Of a stretch of 64,000 nt of DNA, positions 35,101 through 46,097 are shown piece after piece. The notes under the pieces were generated by a model that searched no databases, was not told the DNA's origin, and worked only from the letters and a program-made list of their open reading frames with translations. Each line of letters opens with the position of its first letter. Positions within the stretch are counted from its first letter, which is position 1. The translations under genes and the position numbers were made by a program. The stretch is from Beta vulgaris subsp. vulgaris (Eukaryota; Streptophyta; Magnoliopsida; Caryophyllales; Amaranthaceae), in assembly GCF_026745355.1 (NCBI RefSeq), contig NC_079209.1, forward strand, positions 40,181,678-40,245,677, in the 5' to 3' direction.

Positions 35101-36939
35101 AGTGAACATGAATTGTGGAGATTATCTAAGAAAGTACACACCAGCAGCAGTCGACGACGGGAGAGTGGAGGAATCAGTTGTAGACCAGGCACTGATATAC
35201 AACTACATAGTCTTAATGAGGCTCGGTTTTTTCGATGGAAACCCACGAAAACACCCCTTTGGCAAACTAAGGCCGTCTGATGTATGTACGAAGGAGCACA
35301 AAAAACTTGCTCTTGATGCTGCAAAACAAGGGATAGTCTTGCTAGAAAACAAAGGATCAGCTCTTCCTTTGTCTCGAAAATATGTCAAAGAGTTGGCAAT
35401 TATTGGTCCTAATGCTAACGCCACCAAAACCATGTTAAGTAACTATGCTGGTGTACCATGTGGGTATACTAGCCCTTTAGAAGGGTTCAAGAAATATGAA
35501 AAAAAAGTAGTTTATGAACCAGGTTGTCAAAATGTGAAATGTCAAAGGCAAGACTCTATCAATGCAGCGGCTAAGGCGGCAGCCAAAGCTGATGTGACGG
35601 TGTTAGTAGTGGGGCTCGATCAGTCGATTGAAGCAGAGGGACTAGACAGGGTGAACTTGACATTGCCTGGGTACCAAAAGATGCTTGTAGAGAAAGTCAG
35701 TACCGCAGCCAAAGGGAAAGTTGTTCTTGTGATCATGTCTGCTGGTCCAATTGATGTGTCATTTACTAGTAAGTTAAGAAAGATTCGTGCAATTCTATGG
35801 GTTGGTTACCCTGGCCAAGATGGAGGTGATGCCATTGCTCAAGTTGTATTTGGAGATCATAATCCAAGTAAGTTTATACTTTTGCCTATAATTCTATAAG
35901 CCATACATGAAAAAACACTAGCTTTTTACTTCAAGTGAAAAAATAAAGCCAAGACAAGTTACACATTAAGTTATAGTAAGGCCTGTCTTTCAACTTTAAG
36001 AAATAATATTAGTTAAACATTTAATCAGTAGCAATAAGTTTTTGATAGGAAAGTCAGTAATTTCAGAGAACCTAGCTTAGAACACAGAAGTAGTAAAAAT
36101 CAGTTTTAGTTAATAAAAGTAATTTCAGTTTACCAAAAATGGGGTGAAGAGATAAGATCTTAGCTCTAAAGAGGAAGTGTACTTCACAAATAACATAACT
36201 ATGTTCCATATAAGTTCATCGAAATGACAATGCCTCAATCATCATGTTGATTTCAATACTTGTTTGGGTTAATCCTGTAGGTGGAAGGACACCTGTGACA
36301 TGGTACCCGAAAGAGTACGCAGAACAAGTACTAATGTCCAACATGAATATGAGAGCAGACAAAGCCAGAAGATTTCCTGGTAGAACATACAGATTTTACA
36401 CCAGGAAACCACTCTATCCCTTTGGCCATGGACTAAGCTATTCTCATTTCATCAAGTTCATAGTATCTGCTCCTTCAGCAGTAACAATCGAGAAATCAAC
36501 AGACGATGAGCTCAACCTCGGTACCCAAAATCTGCTTCTAGCTACCGAAAAGAATCAGACAATTTGCAATAAAGCCATTGATGTATCAGAAGTAAACTGC
36601 AAGAAGTTAGAGTTTGTTGTTGCAATAGGTGTGACTAATGAAGGGAAGATGGACGGCGCACACGTTGTGCTCGTGTTCTGGGAGCCGCCTATGTGGAGTG
36701 GGATCAAAGGTGCGCCCAAGAAACAGCTCGTAGGATTCAAGCGAGTACAAGTAAAAGCAGGAAAGACAGAATTGGCTGTTGTTAAGGTAAATGTGTGTGA
36801 AGCATTCAGTCTAGCTGATGAGGAAGGTAAAAGAAAGTTGGTGACTGGTTTACATACACTAGTGATTGGTTCTTCAAGTGAAAAACAAGTTAGCCATCAC
36901 TTTACCATTGGAATGTGTGGTACCACTGAAGATCACTAA
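32117..36939 (+). CDS. BXL: Secreted GH3 beta-D-xylosidase / alpha-L-arabinofuranosidase (BXL family), five exons
   Basis: Proposed exons: 32117-32794, 32893-33062, 34894-34991, 35100-35867 and 36281-36939. All introns are GT-AG and all junctions keep frame, giving 790 residues, a normal length. Residues 1 to about 24 ([20 protein letters not shown]...) are a signal peptide, so it should act in the cell wall on xylan or arabinan side chains. The GH3 N-terminal domain has [34 protein letters not shown] and [16 protein letters not shown] holds the likely nucleophile Asp288. The C-terminal domain has [24 protein letters not shown] and [11 protein letters not shown] (residues 489-499, candidate acid/base Glu). 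[12 protein letters not shown] and [21 protein letters not shown] follow, then a fibronectin-III-like end. [10 protein letters not shown] has Asn where relatives usually have Asp. Closest subclass uncertain (perhaps BXL5-like). Confidence 0.93.
33570..33955. repeat. AT-rich tandem repeat in intron 2 of the GH3 gene
   Basis: Imperfect units around TTTTGACATGATATAGTGTA recur about fifteen times, with interspersed TGTGTTTTTTGGCATGATAG variants. Just left, 33296-33330 carries AACACTAGCTTAGTGTGTAC, similar to 4075-4110, which is also followed by ATATAGTG units. Intron 2 is 1831 bp, mostly because of this insertion-like material. Confidence 0.75.
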
Positions 36940-37185
36940 ATATGAAGCATGATTATAGAAGTATAAATAAGTTTTCCACTTGAAAACCTGCTGTTATAGT
37001 TATCCAAAGATGTGGTGTTCACGACTGCATTGTACTATGAATTAAGTGGATTGTATGAGCCATTGAATCGTTATATTGAAAATACTATCGTTAAAGTATG
37101 ATATCTCTGTTCCCAATGCGTACGTTGTCAAACTTCTTAAGCAGATTGTGTTCAGGTAATCATGAGAGTTGATAGTATTAGGAGT
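36940..37185. other. 3' flank of the GH3 gene
   Basis: It probably contains the 3' untranslated region. TATAAATAAG at 36962-36971 is the only poly(A)-signal-like phrase I see, and it is weak. Confidence 0.4.
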
Positions 37186-38199
37186 TGTTGGAACTCAAGG
37201 TGACACTCAAGAAGGGAGGGTTGAATTGAGTAATGAAATTTAATCGATTTTCGCAAAACCTCTGTTATGGCATTGTACCAGGCACTGTGAGAAACACTCG
37301 TAAATCTCTGATTAGAGTTTTTGCGAAAACTAAAACTAAAACTATATAAAATTAACAGTCGAACATAAGATATAACGTGGTTCAATCTCACCTCTGAGAT
37401 GTATGTCCACACGAACCAAACTCTTTTATTTCTTTGAATCCTAAAATAGCAACCTCTTGATACAATAAGACACTTAACTCTAAGTATTGCGACTCTCTAT
37501 AATTATGAAATTACAGAAAGAAAAGATCCTCAAACGTGTGCTTCTTATTCAAGCAATTTAGAGGACAATTACAAACGTTGAATAATTACTCAAACTAACT
37601 CGAACAATGCTATATTCTGTGGCTTAGGAAATTGTTTTCAATTCTTAATATCTCCGACTTTCTCTCTCTGAAAACATGAATTCTAAAATTGAATTATAAT
37701 CCCTTTTATACTACATGGACTGGTCGAAAATACTAAAAAAATATTTATCTTTTACTCCTTAATTTAAGGAATAAAACCTTTTCTTTTTAGAAAATAAACT
37801 TTATACTTTTCATCTTTATCTTCAATTCTAAAAAGATAAGTTTTCCTTAAATCAATGTTTATCTATATCTTTGATAACCAATGGATTTTCTTTTTATCTC
37901 ATATTCCTTTATTATTTCGAAAATTCTTTTTCCCAAAACTGTTTTCGAAAATCGTATTTTTATCAAAAACTTGTTTTACTCGTTTTTTTTTATCAAAAAC
38001 ACTTTTTAATTAAAATTCTTTTCTAAGTCGTTTTTATTAAAACTTGATTTTCGAATATCTTTTTCCTTTTATATAAATATATAAAATTAACATAATTATT
38101 TATTCCCTTAACTTTAAGAAAATAATAATTATCCTAATTTTATATTTCTATATGTGGCACTAAATATATCATCTAGTTCTAGCATATTACATTTTTGCA
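37186..38199. mobile_element. Possible partial or solo copia LTR
   Basis: The sequence begins TGTTGGAACTCAAGGTGACA and soon has AAGAAGGGAGGGTTGAATTG. This matches the arrangement ACTATAAGAGGGGGGGTGAATT at the start of the two copia LTRs in this window. It continues with an AT-rich body containing runs like AAAATCTTTTC, also LTR-like. No partner LTR, internal region or TSD was found. Confidence 0.4.
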
Positions 38200-38354
38200 T
38201 ACTTCCTCCGTTTTTTATTAGATGTTACACTTTTGAAAATTTAGGTTCCTTAGGCAAAAATTGAAGGAGTGATTAGGAGAGAATAAGGGTAGGGGATTAA
38301 GCATGTGGGGGCTTTAAGGGAAGGGAGGAGAGAGAAAAGAGGGACCAGAACTTA

Positions 38355-38730
38355 GTTCCCCCACCACCACCGCAACAGCCCAACCCCTTCCCCACCCCCG
38401 CAGCCCCCCTCCCCACCACCACCCCCACCACCCGTTGTAATCCCCAGCCACCCGAAAACCCCACCCAGCCACCCAAAAACCCCACCAACCCACCCGAAAA
38501 CCCTACCCCACCCGCCGAAATCCCCACCCACCCGAAAACCTCATCCAGCCCGCCGAAATCCCCACCCACCCACCCGAAAATCCCACCCAAAACCCCACCC
38601 CACCCGCCGGAATGCCCACCCACCCGAAAACCCCACCTAGTCACCCAAAACCCCACCCAGTCACCCAAAACCCCACCCCACCCACCCACCCGAAAACCCC
38701 ACCCAAGCACCCAAAACCCCACCCCACCCG
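38355..38730. repeat. C-rich degenerate repeat (CCCACCCACCCGAAAA type)
   Basis: Units such as CCACCCGAAAACCCCACCCA repeat for about 370 bp with hardly any G on the plus strand. The complementary strand has many GGGTGGGTGGG runs that could form G-quadruplexes. The strand bias reverses at 38735-38860 (GGTGGGGG). This block is absent from the larger MLE. Confidence 0.8.
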
Positions 38731-39010
38731 CCGAGGGAGCTGCGAGGTGGGTGGGGGTGGTGGGGGAGGTTTTGCGTGGGTGGGGCTACTGTGGTGGTGG
38801 GGAAGGGATTGGGCAGCTGAGGTGGTGGGGGAGGGGTGGTGGAAGAGAGGGAGGAGGTTTAATTAATTTAGATTAGTATATAATGAGGGTTTTTTTTTTT
38901 GCTATGTAATAAATTCATTTCATGCTCCAAAACATTACAACCACATGCACCCATAGGGAGGAACGAACCAACTAGGTTGGACCCTCACTCCCAAGGAGCC
39001 ATACACACAA

Positions 39011-40350
39011 CTAATTACAAACTTGATTAGCTAGCCTCCTAAGCCACGTTTTTCCAGCTATACCTATTTTCTTAGGCATCACACTATACATTCTTTCTAC
39101 TATCTCTTTCTGAATCATATTTACACTTCTATTGATAGCTACTACTCTATGATTCCAGTAGGCCTCATTTCTAGACCCCCAAATGTGGTATATCATTGCC
39201 CCCATTATAGCAAACAAGACCTTCTTTTGGATGTATGGCTTCCTGCTTCTTGCTATCCATCTCAGAGCTTCATGGACATTTGTGAGATTATCAGGGAGCC
39301 CACACCAAATTTTCACCTGTCTGAACACATCAGAGCTATATTTGCACTCAAACAAGAGATGTGTTTGAGTTTCCACTTCATCATCACAGATTAAACAATT
39401 TGCAGAATTTGCAATGCCAATTTTGTGCAATCTACTAGTTGTTTGTAGTCTGTTCTGCATAGTGAGCCACACAAAAAATCTGTGTTTAGGAATAGTGAGC
39501 TTATTCCACACATACTTATCCCAGCTAACCCTTTCCAAATCTCCTGTATACAATCTCACCATTTCCTTCAGTGAGTAATCCTCCATCTGCATAAGCAGAT
39601 TTTGTGATAACAGCCCCTTTAGTTCCTCCTTTATTTCACATATCATCTTCCCATACCAGCAGCATCCCTTTGGGGGCTTGTAGCCCCACCAATCCTCCTC
39701 TTTTATATAGACCCCGTTGACCCACTCAATCCACAGGTTGTCTTTTTTTGCTGTGATAGCCCAAACATATCTCCCAACTGCAGCTCTATTCCACATTTTA
39801 ATGTCCCTGATGCCTAGGCCTCCAGCCTTTTTGGGCAGACAAACTTTTGACCAAGCCACATATCCCCCCTTAGAACTGAATGCATTACTAGACCACAGAT
39901 AGGCTCTACAAACCATAGCAATTTCATGAAGCACTTTTTTTGGCAAGATATAAATTTGAGCCCAATATGTATTGATACTCAGTAATACAGAGTTTACCAA
40001 CACTAGTCTCCCTGAAAAGATAAATTTCTAGTGCTCCAACATCGAATCCTTGCAGACATCTTCTCAACTAGTAACATGCAGTCCTTCACTGACATCTTTT
40101 GATAACTAAGAGGCACCCCAAGGTAAATAAAGGGAAGTTTACCTCTTTTAAACCCTGAAACATCAATGACTCTCTACACCTCAGCTTCCTTCATACCTGG
40201 TGTGTATACTTCAGTCTTCTTCTCATTCACCTCAAGACATGAAGCCTCAGAAAAATGCTTAAAGCCTTGTAACATTATATACACAGACATAAAATCACCT
40301 TTGCTACACAATTTTATATCATCGGTAAAGCAAAGGTGATTCAGCTGCAC
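39011..40350 (-). pseudogene. LINE2 ORF2, RT C-terminus and zf-RVT region
   Basis: The open 330-residue part (39011-40003) includes LPKKAGGLGIRDIKMWNRAA, LTIPKHRFFVWLTMQNRLQT and the zinc-binding CLICDDEVETQTHLLFEC. This zf-RVT domain is usual at the end of plant L1 ORF2. Between 40004 and 40350 the RT thumb is readable in shifted frames (FIYLGVPLSYQKMSVKDC). A stop separates it from the preceding RT part. The catalytic box here reads FTDD instead of FADD. Confidence 0.9.
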
Positions 40351-40371
40351 ACCAGAACATCTAGGATGGAA

Positions 40372-41416
40372 CTAAAACCTACTATTTCTTCCCACCATGA
40401 TCATAACTCTAGACATGTATTCCATACAAATCACAAAGAGCAATGGGGACATTGGGTCCCCTTGCCTTAACCCTTTCTTTCCTGGAAAATATCTACAACA
40501 CTTGGGAGATGTTACACATTCCATGATTAAGGAAATAAATCTCTCTGGGAACTTTAAAGCCCTTATCATATCTTCCAAGAACCTCCAGTCTATAGAGTCA
40601 TAGGCTTTCTTCATGTCCATCTTAATTATGCACCCTGAGCTTGCCATCTTCCTACCATAATATCGAAGCATGTCTTGGCAAATCAGCACATTGTGGGCTA
40701 TGAATCTGCCTTGGATAAAGGCTCCTTGATTGGCTGTAATGATATCAGGCAGGATATTCTTCATTTTGGCACACATCACCTTAGTAATGCACTTATAGAT
40801 CACATTGCAACATGAAATGGGTCTAAATTCAGTAACATTTCCAGGACATTTCACCTTAGGAATCAATGTAATCACAGCATTATTTACCTCTCGCAGCAGT
40901 TTCCCTGATGAAAAAAATTCCTTAACAGCCTCTATAATGTCATGCCCTACAATTTGCCATGCATCCTTATAAAAGAAAGTTCCAAACCCATTAGGACCTG
41001 GGGATTTATCACCAGGGATAGAAAACAGGGCATTTTTTATCTCTACTTCTGTGACAGGCAACATAAGGCTATCCTGATGTTGTTGAGATAGCACTCGTCC
41101 CAGAGCAATGATCTCCTCATTGATACATCTTCTTGACTCTCTTGTAGTTCCAAGAAGCTTCTCATAATACTGCACAAATGTCTCCTCAACCCCTTTACCA
41201 TCTTTCTAGACCCCCTTCATTTCATGAATCCCATATACAGTGTTTTGAATTCTCCTACTCTTAATAGCTCTATGAAACATGTCAGTATTTTCATCCCCTG
41301 AAGTAACCCATGCCATTCTGGCTTTTTGGCTTAAGAATGATGTGTACTGGGTATGAATCTTCCTGTAGACAGCTGCTGCTTGTCTTTCCTTCTCACCTTT
41401 CTCAATATCAAAGCTA
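40372..41416 (-). pseudogene. LINE2 ORF2, reverse transcriptase fingers and palm
   Basis: 40372-41175 is open and holds GDKSPGPNGFGTFFYKDAW, NAVITLIPKV, TEFRPISCCNVIYKCITKV, FIQGRFIAHNVL, KMDMKKAYDSIDWRFLEDMI and KGLRQGDPMSPLLFVICMEY. These are RT motifs 0 to 4 of non-LTR elements. 41176-41416 carries the linker (AWVTSGDENTDMFHRAIKS) with an in-frame stop. The frame ends at RNSRF followed by TAG, just before the FTDD box. Confidence 0.92.
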
Positions 41417-42478
41417 TCATGGAGTGTATGTCTTCTGACAAGCTAAAAGCTCTTCATAAGCTTTTAAATCTGCTATTTGGATGTCACTAAAGCCTTCCTT
41501 ATTCAATAATTTCATTTCATATTTCACTTGCTGCAATCTCTGGACAGTGCAATACATAACACTACCCCTCACATTTGTTTCCCAGACTCTCTTCACTCTA
41601 CTTTGGAAATCCTGAGCAGTGCTCCACATTTTATAGTACCTAAAAGGACATTTCCTTCTGACATCCTCTTTATGAACTTGCACTAACATGGGACTATGAT
41701 CAAATAGGCCCTCTGGCATAAACCATGCTTCAGAGGAAGGAAACAAGTTCATCCACTTCTCATTACACATTACCCTATCCAGTTTACTAAATTCTCTAGC
41801 CAACTCTGATTGTTTATTATTCCAAGTGTGATAATTACCTGTTGACTTCATATCCTCCACCCCACACTTTGTGACACACATTCTAAAAGGTAGCATCTCA
41901 GCATCTCTCACAGCTGCCCCAATTCTCTCTTCCCTATTTAACACACAGTTAAAATCTCCCATAATCACCCATGGTTTATCTATTTTGAGAGCAAACATCT
42001 CCATATCCCTCCATAAGCTCTCCCTTTTCTGAGGCTCGTTGAATGCATAAACAAAAGTGCAGTAGAATTCTTGTTTATTACTCACCACCTAAACATGGCA
42101 GTGAATAACTTGTGCAGACATTGCTACAATATCAACATGAAATGACCCAGCATTCCAGGCTACAAGGACTCTTCCACCCGGATGAAAAGAAGAATTCGAG
42201 CTAAAACACCAGCCACTAAAGAGGTTTTGATACAGCATGCCCATTTTACCCGCTTTAACTTTAGTCTCAAGCAGACTAATCATACCTAGGGGTCTAGTGC
42301 TAATTACCTGCTTAACATCCTTTTGTTTCTGAGCACTAGAGACACCCCTCACGTTCCAGCAGAGAATACTATCCATGGTCCCTAGAGGAGTTCCCTCCTC
42401 TATCCCCTGCAACAGCATTTCCACATATAACATCACCCACTCTAATTTCCTCATTTTCAAGCCTTTCCAATACCTCAA
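41417..42478 (-). pseudogene. LINE2 ORF2, APE-type endonuclease with one in-frame stop
   Basis: ORF2 starts near MDSILCWNVRGVSSAQKQKD (about 42375), then LLETKVKAGKM. The catalytic GDFN (WVIMGDFNCVLNREERIG) follows, then KLDRVMCNEKW and FDHSPMLV (usually SDHSP). One TAG at 42089-42091 interrupts an otherwise continuous frame. The domain would nick target DNA to prime reverse transcription. Confidence 0.92.
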
Positions 42479-43609
42479 AAGAATTTGAGGTAGCAGTTTG
42501 GATGACCTGAGGGGGAGGACTCTTCTTCACGATCTGCACATTAGGGACAAAAATCTCCTTCTCAACCACACTTTCTTCAACCCCTTGTTTCTGTGCCCTA
42601 TCCTTTCTAACAATCTTCCTACATTGCTTAGTAGTGTGACCTACTAATTTGCAAACAGCACATATATTTGGCTTCCATTCATACGTTATCTCATACACCA
42701 TTTCAATCCCATTTTCATTAATAAAAGTCAGTTGATCCGGAAATTCCTGATCAACTTTAACTTCTATCAAGACCCTCACAAATTGGAGTCTATCTCTTTT
42801 AGCAGTTGCTTGGTCCACCTTCAAGAATTTACCAACTGGCTCCACTAACTTCTTCAGACACCTCTCATTCCAGTACTTGAAATCAATATGCAATTAAATC
42901 CAAGTTGGTAACACATCAAAATTCTCCTTACTTATGTCCATATCTTGATTCCAAGCTTTGATTATCAATGGCTTCGAATCGAAGAAATTCAAATTTCCCG
43001 CCAGAATTTGATCTCTGCGCTCCATTGTCAAAAATCGCACAATAAACACACCCTTCTTCAACATAGCCACCTTATCCACCCCATATTCCTCCAAATACGT
43101 CGAATATATCCCTCCATTACATTAGGAGGTGGATTAGCACCAATGATATAACAAATCAATGATGAATTCCAGAAATCAACCTCAGATTGTACATCCTCCA
43201 TATCAATTTTAACCACATTCTGATTACTATTATCAATACGATCATCAACAACATCATTCACATTTACAATAGAATTAGACCTAGGACTACTCACCTCTGT
43301 GTCCATCTGGAGAATCGGCACCGGTTCAATCACCCCTTGCTCCGCCCAGCTAATTCTCTGAACCTTCTGAGTATCCACCTTCTCCGCCGTCGAATGAATC
43401 GAGGAAAGCCATTCAGAGAACAACCTATGAGTTTGTTGACTCTGTTTTATCTCCCTGAGGTCCTCTTCCTCTTTTCTTACTACTGGTTCAATCTCCATAG
43501 CCGAGATTCCCAACAACTCATCCATCGATTTCGTCTTTTTCGCCTTCGAATCCGATGTCGGACCCCTAGGTTTACAGGTCGCTTTCGGACTCTTCGAGTT
43601 TCTTGCCAT
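42369..43609 (-). pseudogene. LINE2 ORF1 (DUF4283 and CCHC zinc knuckle), broken
   Basis: The start at 43609 (MARNSKSPKATCKPRG) leads into an acidic region. A one-base shift near 43080 moves the frame to AMLKKGVFIVRFLTMERRDQ and FDSKPLIIKAWNQDMDISKE (DUF4283, RNA-binding-like). A TAA at 42891-42893 follows PTWI; the frame resumes with HIDFKYWNERCLKKLV and the knuckle CAVCKLVGHTTKQC. It ends DHG with a stop at 42369. The last eight bases overlap the ORF2 start codon. Confidence 0.92.
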
Positions 43610-43833
43610 TGCAACGATGAATCATCGAGAGAAAACTCTTTTAGGAGATGTCCTTGTATATAATGAGGTTAAATTAAGTTAGTTTAATTTTGGTTAATTG
43701 TTATAAGTAAGGGTAAGTGAGTAATTTTGCAGCCTAAAACTTTCCAATTTAGGAAATAAAAAAAAGTGTAACATCTATTTTGAAGCATTCCGTTTTAGGA
43801 AAGTATAACATCGAATAAAAAACGGAGGAAATA

Positions 43834-44161
43834 TAGTAACTAAACTTGGAATTCAATATAAACTTGGACTTCAATCTTGATTCTTCATTTCTTCAAAGTC
43901 TTCATTTATTTATTCGTTTCTCAACCATCTGTTATAAACTTTCATACTAGAAAATATTATATTATTTTCCATCATCAAAACTTAATATTCACATGCACAA
44001 TAAGAGTGTTCATTCCGTACCTAAACAACATTTCGGTTTGGCAACCGAAAGTTCGTTTCGCTCTTTTTGCGAACCGTAACCGTTTAGACCAATTACCACT
44101 TGACCGGTTAACCTTTTTTTTTACGGATTTTCGGTTAACTATTTACCATTATTAAAGTTAT
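43834..44161. other. Intergenic; possible hAT-like remnant at 43990-44150
   Basis: GAGTGTTCATTCCGTACC at about 44005 and the following TTTCGGTT / AACCGTTTAGACC / GGTTAACC phrases resemble 63785-63950, which has matching TTTAACCG phrases and ends TATGAACACCTTTAG. The two may be members of one MITE family, but no ends are clear. Confidence 0.35.
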
Positions 44162-44169
44162 ATTATATG

Positions 44170-44680
44170 TAGGGGTGTAAGTGGATTAGATTGGACTGGA
44201 CTTTGCCAAATCCAAATCCAATCCAAAGTTTTTTGAACTCGAATTTTGAGTTCAAGTTCGATCCAAATATTTTTTAAGTCCAGTCCAGTGCAGTTCAATA
44301 AATTTTTCTTTAATCTGGATCCAGTCCAGTCCGATTATTATATTTTTTTTTTCTCGATTTAGATTCAATGTTTCACAACATTTTCTCATAATTGAATTTG
44401 AAAAATTAAGCTCATTATCTTCATTTTGTAAAATGAATCACACTTCTTTTATATTATGTATATAAATATTAAATATATATTACATATAAATATATTTTTC
44501 GACTGGACTGGACTTATCGGACTCCAAAGAGGTGAGTCAAAATCCAGTCCGAAAATATCTAGACTCGAAAATTTATATTCGAGTCCAATCCAAAAAAATC
44601 AGTCCAATCCACTCCGACTAGTTTGGACTAGACTAGACTGGATTGGACTCTTGACTTTTCGCAGTCCGCTTATACCCTTA
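44170..44680. mobile_element. hAT-type MITE, 511 bp
   Basis: The ends are TAGGGGTGTAAGTGGA and TCCGCTTATACCCTTA (imperfect inverted repeat of 16 bp), flanked by ATTATATG at 44162-44169 and 44681-44688. That is an 8-bp TSD, the hAT size. The body contains repeated GGACT/AGTCC motifs (GATTGGACTGGACT, AGTCCAGTCC) on both sides of an AT-rich centre. It is non-coding. Confidence 0.92.
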
Positions 44681-44688
44681 ATTATATG

Positions 44689-44967
44689 TACTTAATGTAA
44701 ATATATATTTTCTATTTTTTAGTACATATACTTTAATATTATATATACTCTAATATAATATATATAATATATTATAAAGGGGATAATAAATCCATTGAAA
44801 AATTTACTAACACTAAGAATTTACTCCACTTGCTAATTATAGTGTTCATATTAGTACTAAAGTTTTCAAATATCACAAACTTCCACTAATTGTTGTTACT
44901 TAGAAACAAATATAAGAATTAATATAATTGTTTGAAAATGTTCCACAATAATTGAATAGATGAATAA
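44689..44967. other. Very AT-rich spacer
   Basis: TATATA-rich DNA with no recognisable feature; LINE3 inserted at its right end. Confidence 0.4.
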
Positions 44968-45130
44968 AATATTTCGTTTTTTTTTTTTTTTTGGCAATTC
45001 AAAATTTTTATTGACTACCAAAAAAATGGTAAATAAGGGACAAAAACACCCACACTAACCAACCCCTGAACAGACTCAGTAGGAAGGCATGAAACAAAGC
45101 TGCTCACAGGCAGAACACAACCAGCAAAAA

Positions 45131-46097
45131 TTAACCCAAAAGATTAACCCAAAAGATACATCCTGTCTTGATCAGTACAATTACAAGCCATTGTGAAAAT
45201 GATATCCTTAACAACCTAGCAGCCTTGAAAAATTTTGTTGTTTCTTTGTTTCCACACTGCATAAACAGTTTCAGTGAAACATTTTGTGTATAATCTAGCA
45301 AATCTACTACAACCCCGGGCCTTGGTAATGGCATACCTCTTTTGAATAGCAAAGTCACCACACTGCCCATTAGAGTGCAGCCTATGGCAGACCTAATTCC
45401 ATATATCAGCAGCATACCCACATTCAAAGAAAAGGTGTTGTGTTGATTCATCAGCAACCCCACAAAGATTACAAACCTTATCACAGGGAATATTCCATTT
45501 GCTCAGTCTATCAGTTGTGGCCAATCTGTTCTGTAATGCCATCCACAGTATGAACTTGCTCTTAGGAGTAGAGTGATTATTACAGATCAATCTTTTCCAT
45601 TCCACCCTAGGAAAGTTACCAAGAAGCATTTGATAAACCTTCTTGATGCTAAACGTTCCCCTATCTGCTAATGTAGTATTCCAACCACCTAAATCATTGA
45701 GGAGCTCCCTGCTTTCAATAATTTTTCTCAACAACCATGAAGTGGAAGCTTTCACCTCTACTGTATTGATAGTTTGCCTTTTAATATAGTAGGCATTGAC
45801 CCATTTCACCCACAATTTATCAGCCTTAAAAGAGATAGCCCACAGATGCTTCATAATGGCAGCTTTGTTCCATAATTCCATGTTCACTAAGCCCCAACCT
45901 CCACTTGTTTTAGGGACATAAAATGTAGTCCAAGCCACTGGAGCTTTTTTAGACTCAATGGTATTGCCATTCCATAGGAACTTTCTACAAATATTCTCCA
46001 CTGCTCGAATGATTTTTTTGGGTAGAGGGAAGATGTGCCCCCAGTAGTTTTTGAATACTACTGAGGATACTTCTAACCAACTAAAGTCTTCCTGCAT
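45131..46097 (-). pseudogene. LINE3 ORF2, C-terminal (zf-RVT) region
   Basis: 45393-46097 reads FPLPKKIIRAVENICRKFLW, PKTSGGWGLVNMELWNKAAI, TPKSKFILWMALQNRLATTD and CNLCGVADESTQHLFFEC, the zinc-binding end of plant L1 ORF2. A frameshift near 45420 leads into the last piece (45131-45484). The upstream junction with the RT part is also a shift (near 46090). Confidence 0.9.

Larger units (their letters stand above)
38889..43655 (-). mobile_element. L1-type LINE, 4767 bp, nearly full length (LINE2)
   Basis: The plus-strand T run at 38890-38900 is the poly(A) tail of a minus-strand LINE. GTATATAATGAGG occurs at 38876-38888 and again at 43656-43668, a 13-bp TSD that fixes both ends. Minus-strand order: ORF1 (DUF4283/CCHC), endonuclease, reverse transcriptase, C-terminal zinc-binding region. 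The breaks are mostly single stops or one-base shifts, so it is an old but little-rearranged copy. It lies in the deleted mariner element. Confidence 0.94.
38202..43831. mobile_element. Deleted mariner-like element, about 850 bp without its LINE insertion
   Basis: The left end is CTTCCTCCGTTTTTTATTAG and the right end AATAAAAAACGGAGGAAA, flanked by TA at 38200-38201 and 43832-43833. The 38265-38360 segment matches the complement of 26461-26575, so this is the same family as the 4.8-kb MLE, in opposite orientation and without transposase. A LINE with a 13-bp TSD (38889-43655) splits it. Confidence 0.85.

Noticed and set aside
38297..38866. Gly/Trp-rich and Pro-rich frames on opposite strands
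   Set aside because: They are translations of the CCCACCCACCCGAAAA repeat; both strands are open for compositional reasons.
39149..39394. Plus-strand frames across LINE2 and the copia pol genes (for example 39149-39394, 40397-40603, 46385-46606)
   Set aside because: They lie antisense to clearly recognisable pol domains on the minus strand and have no features of their own.
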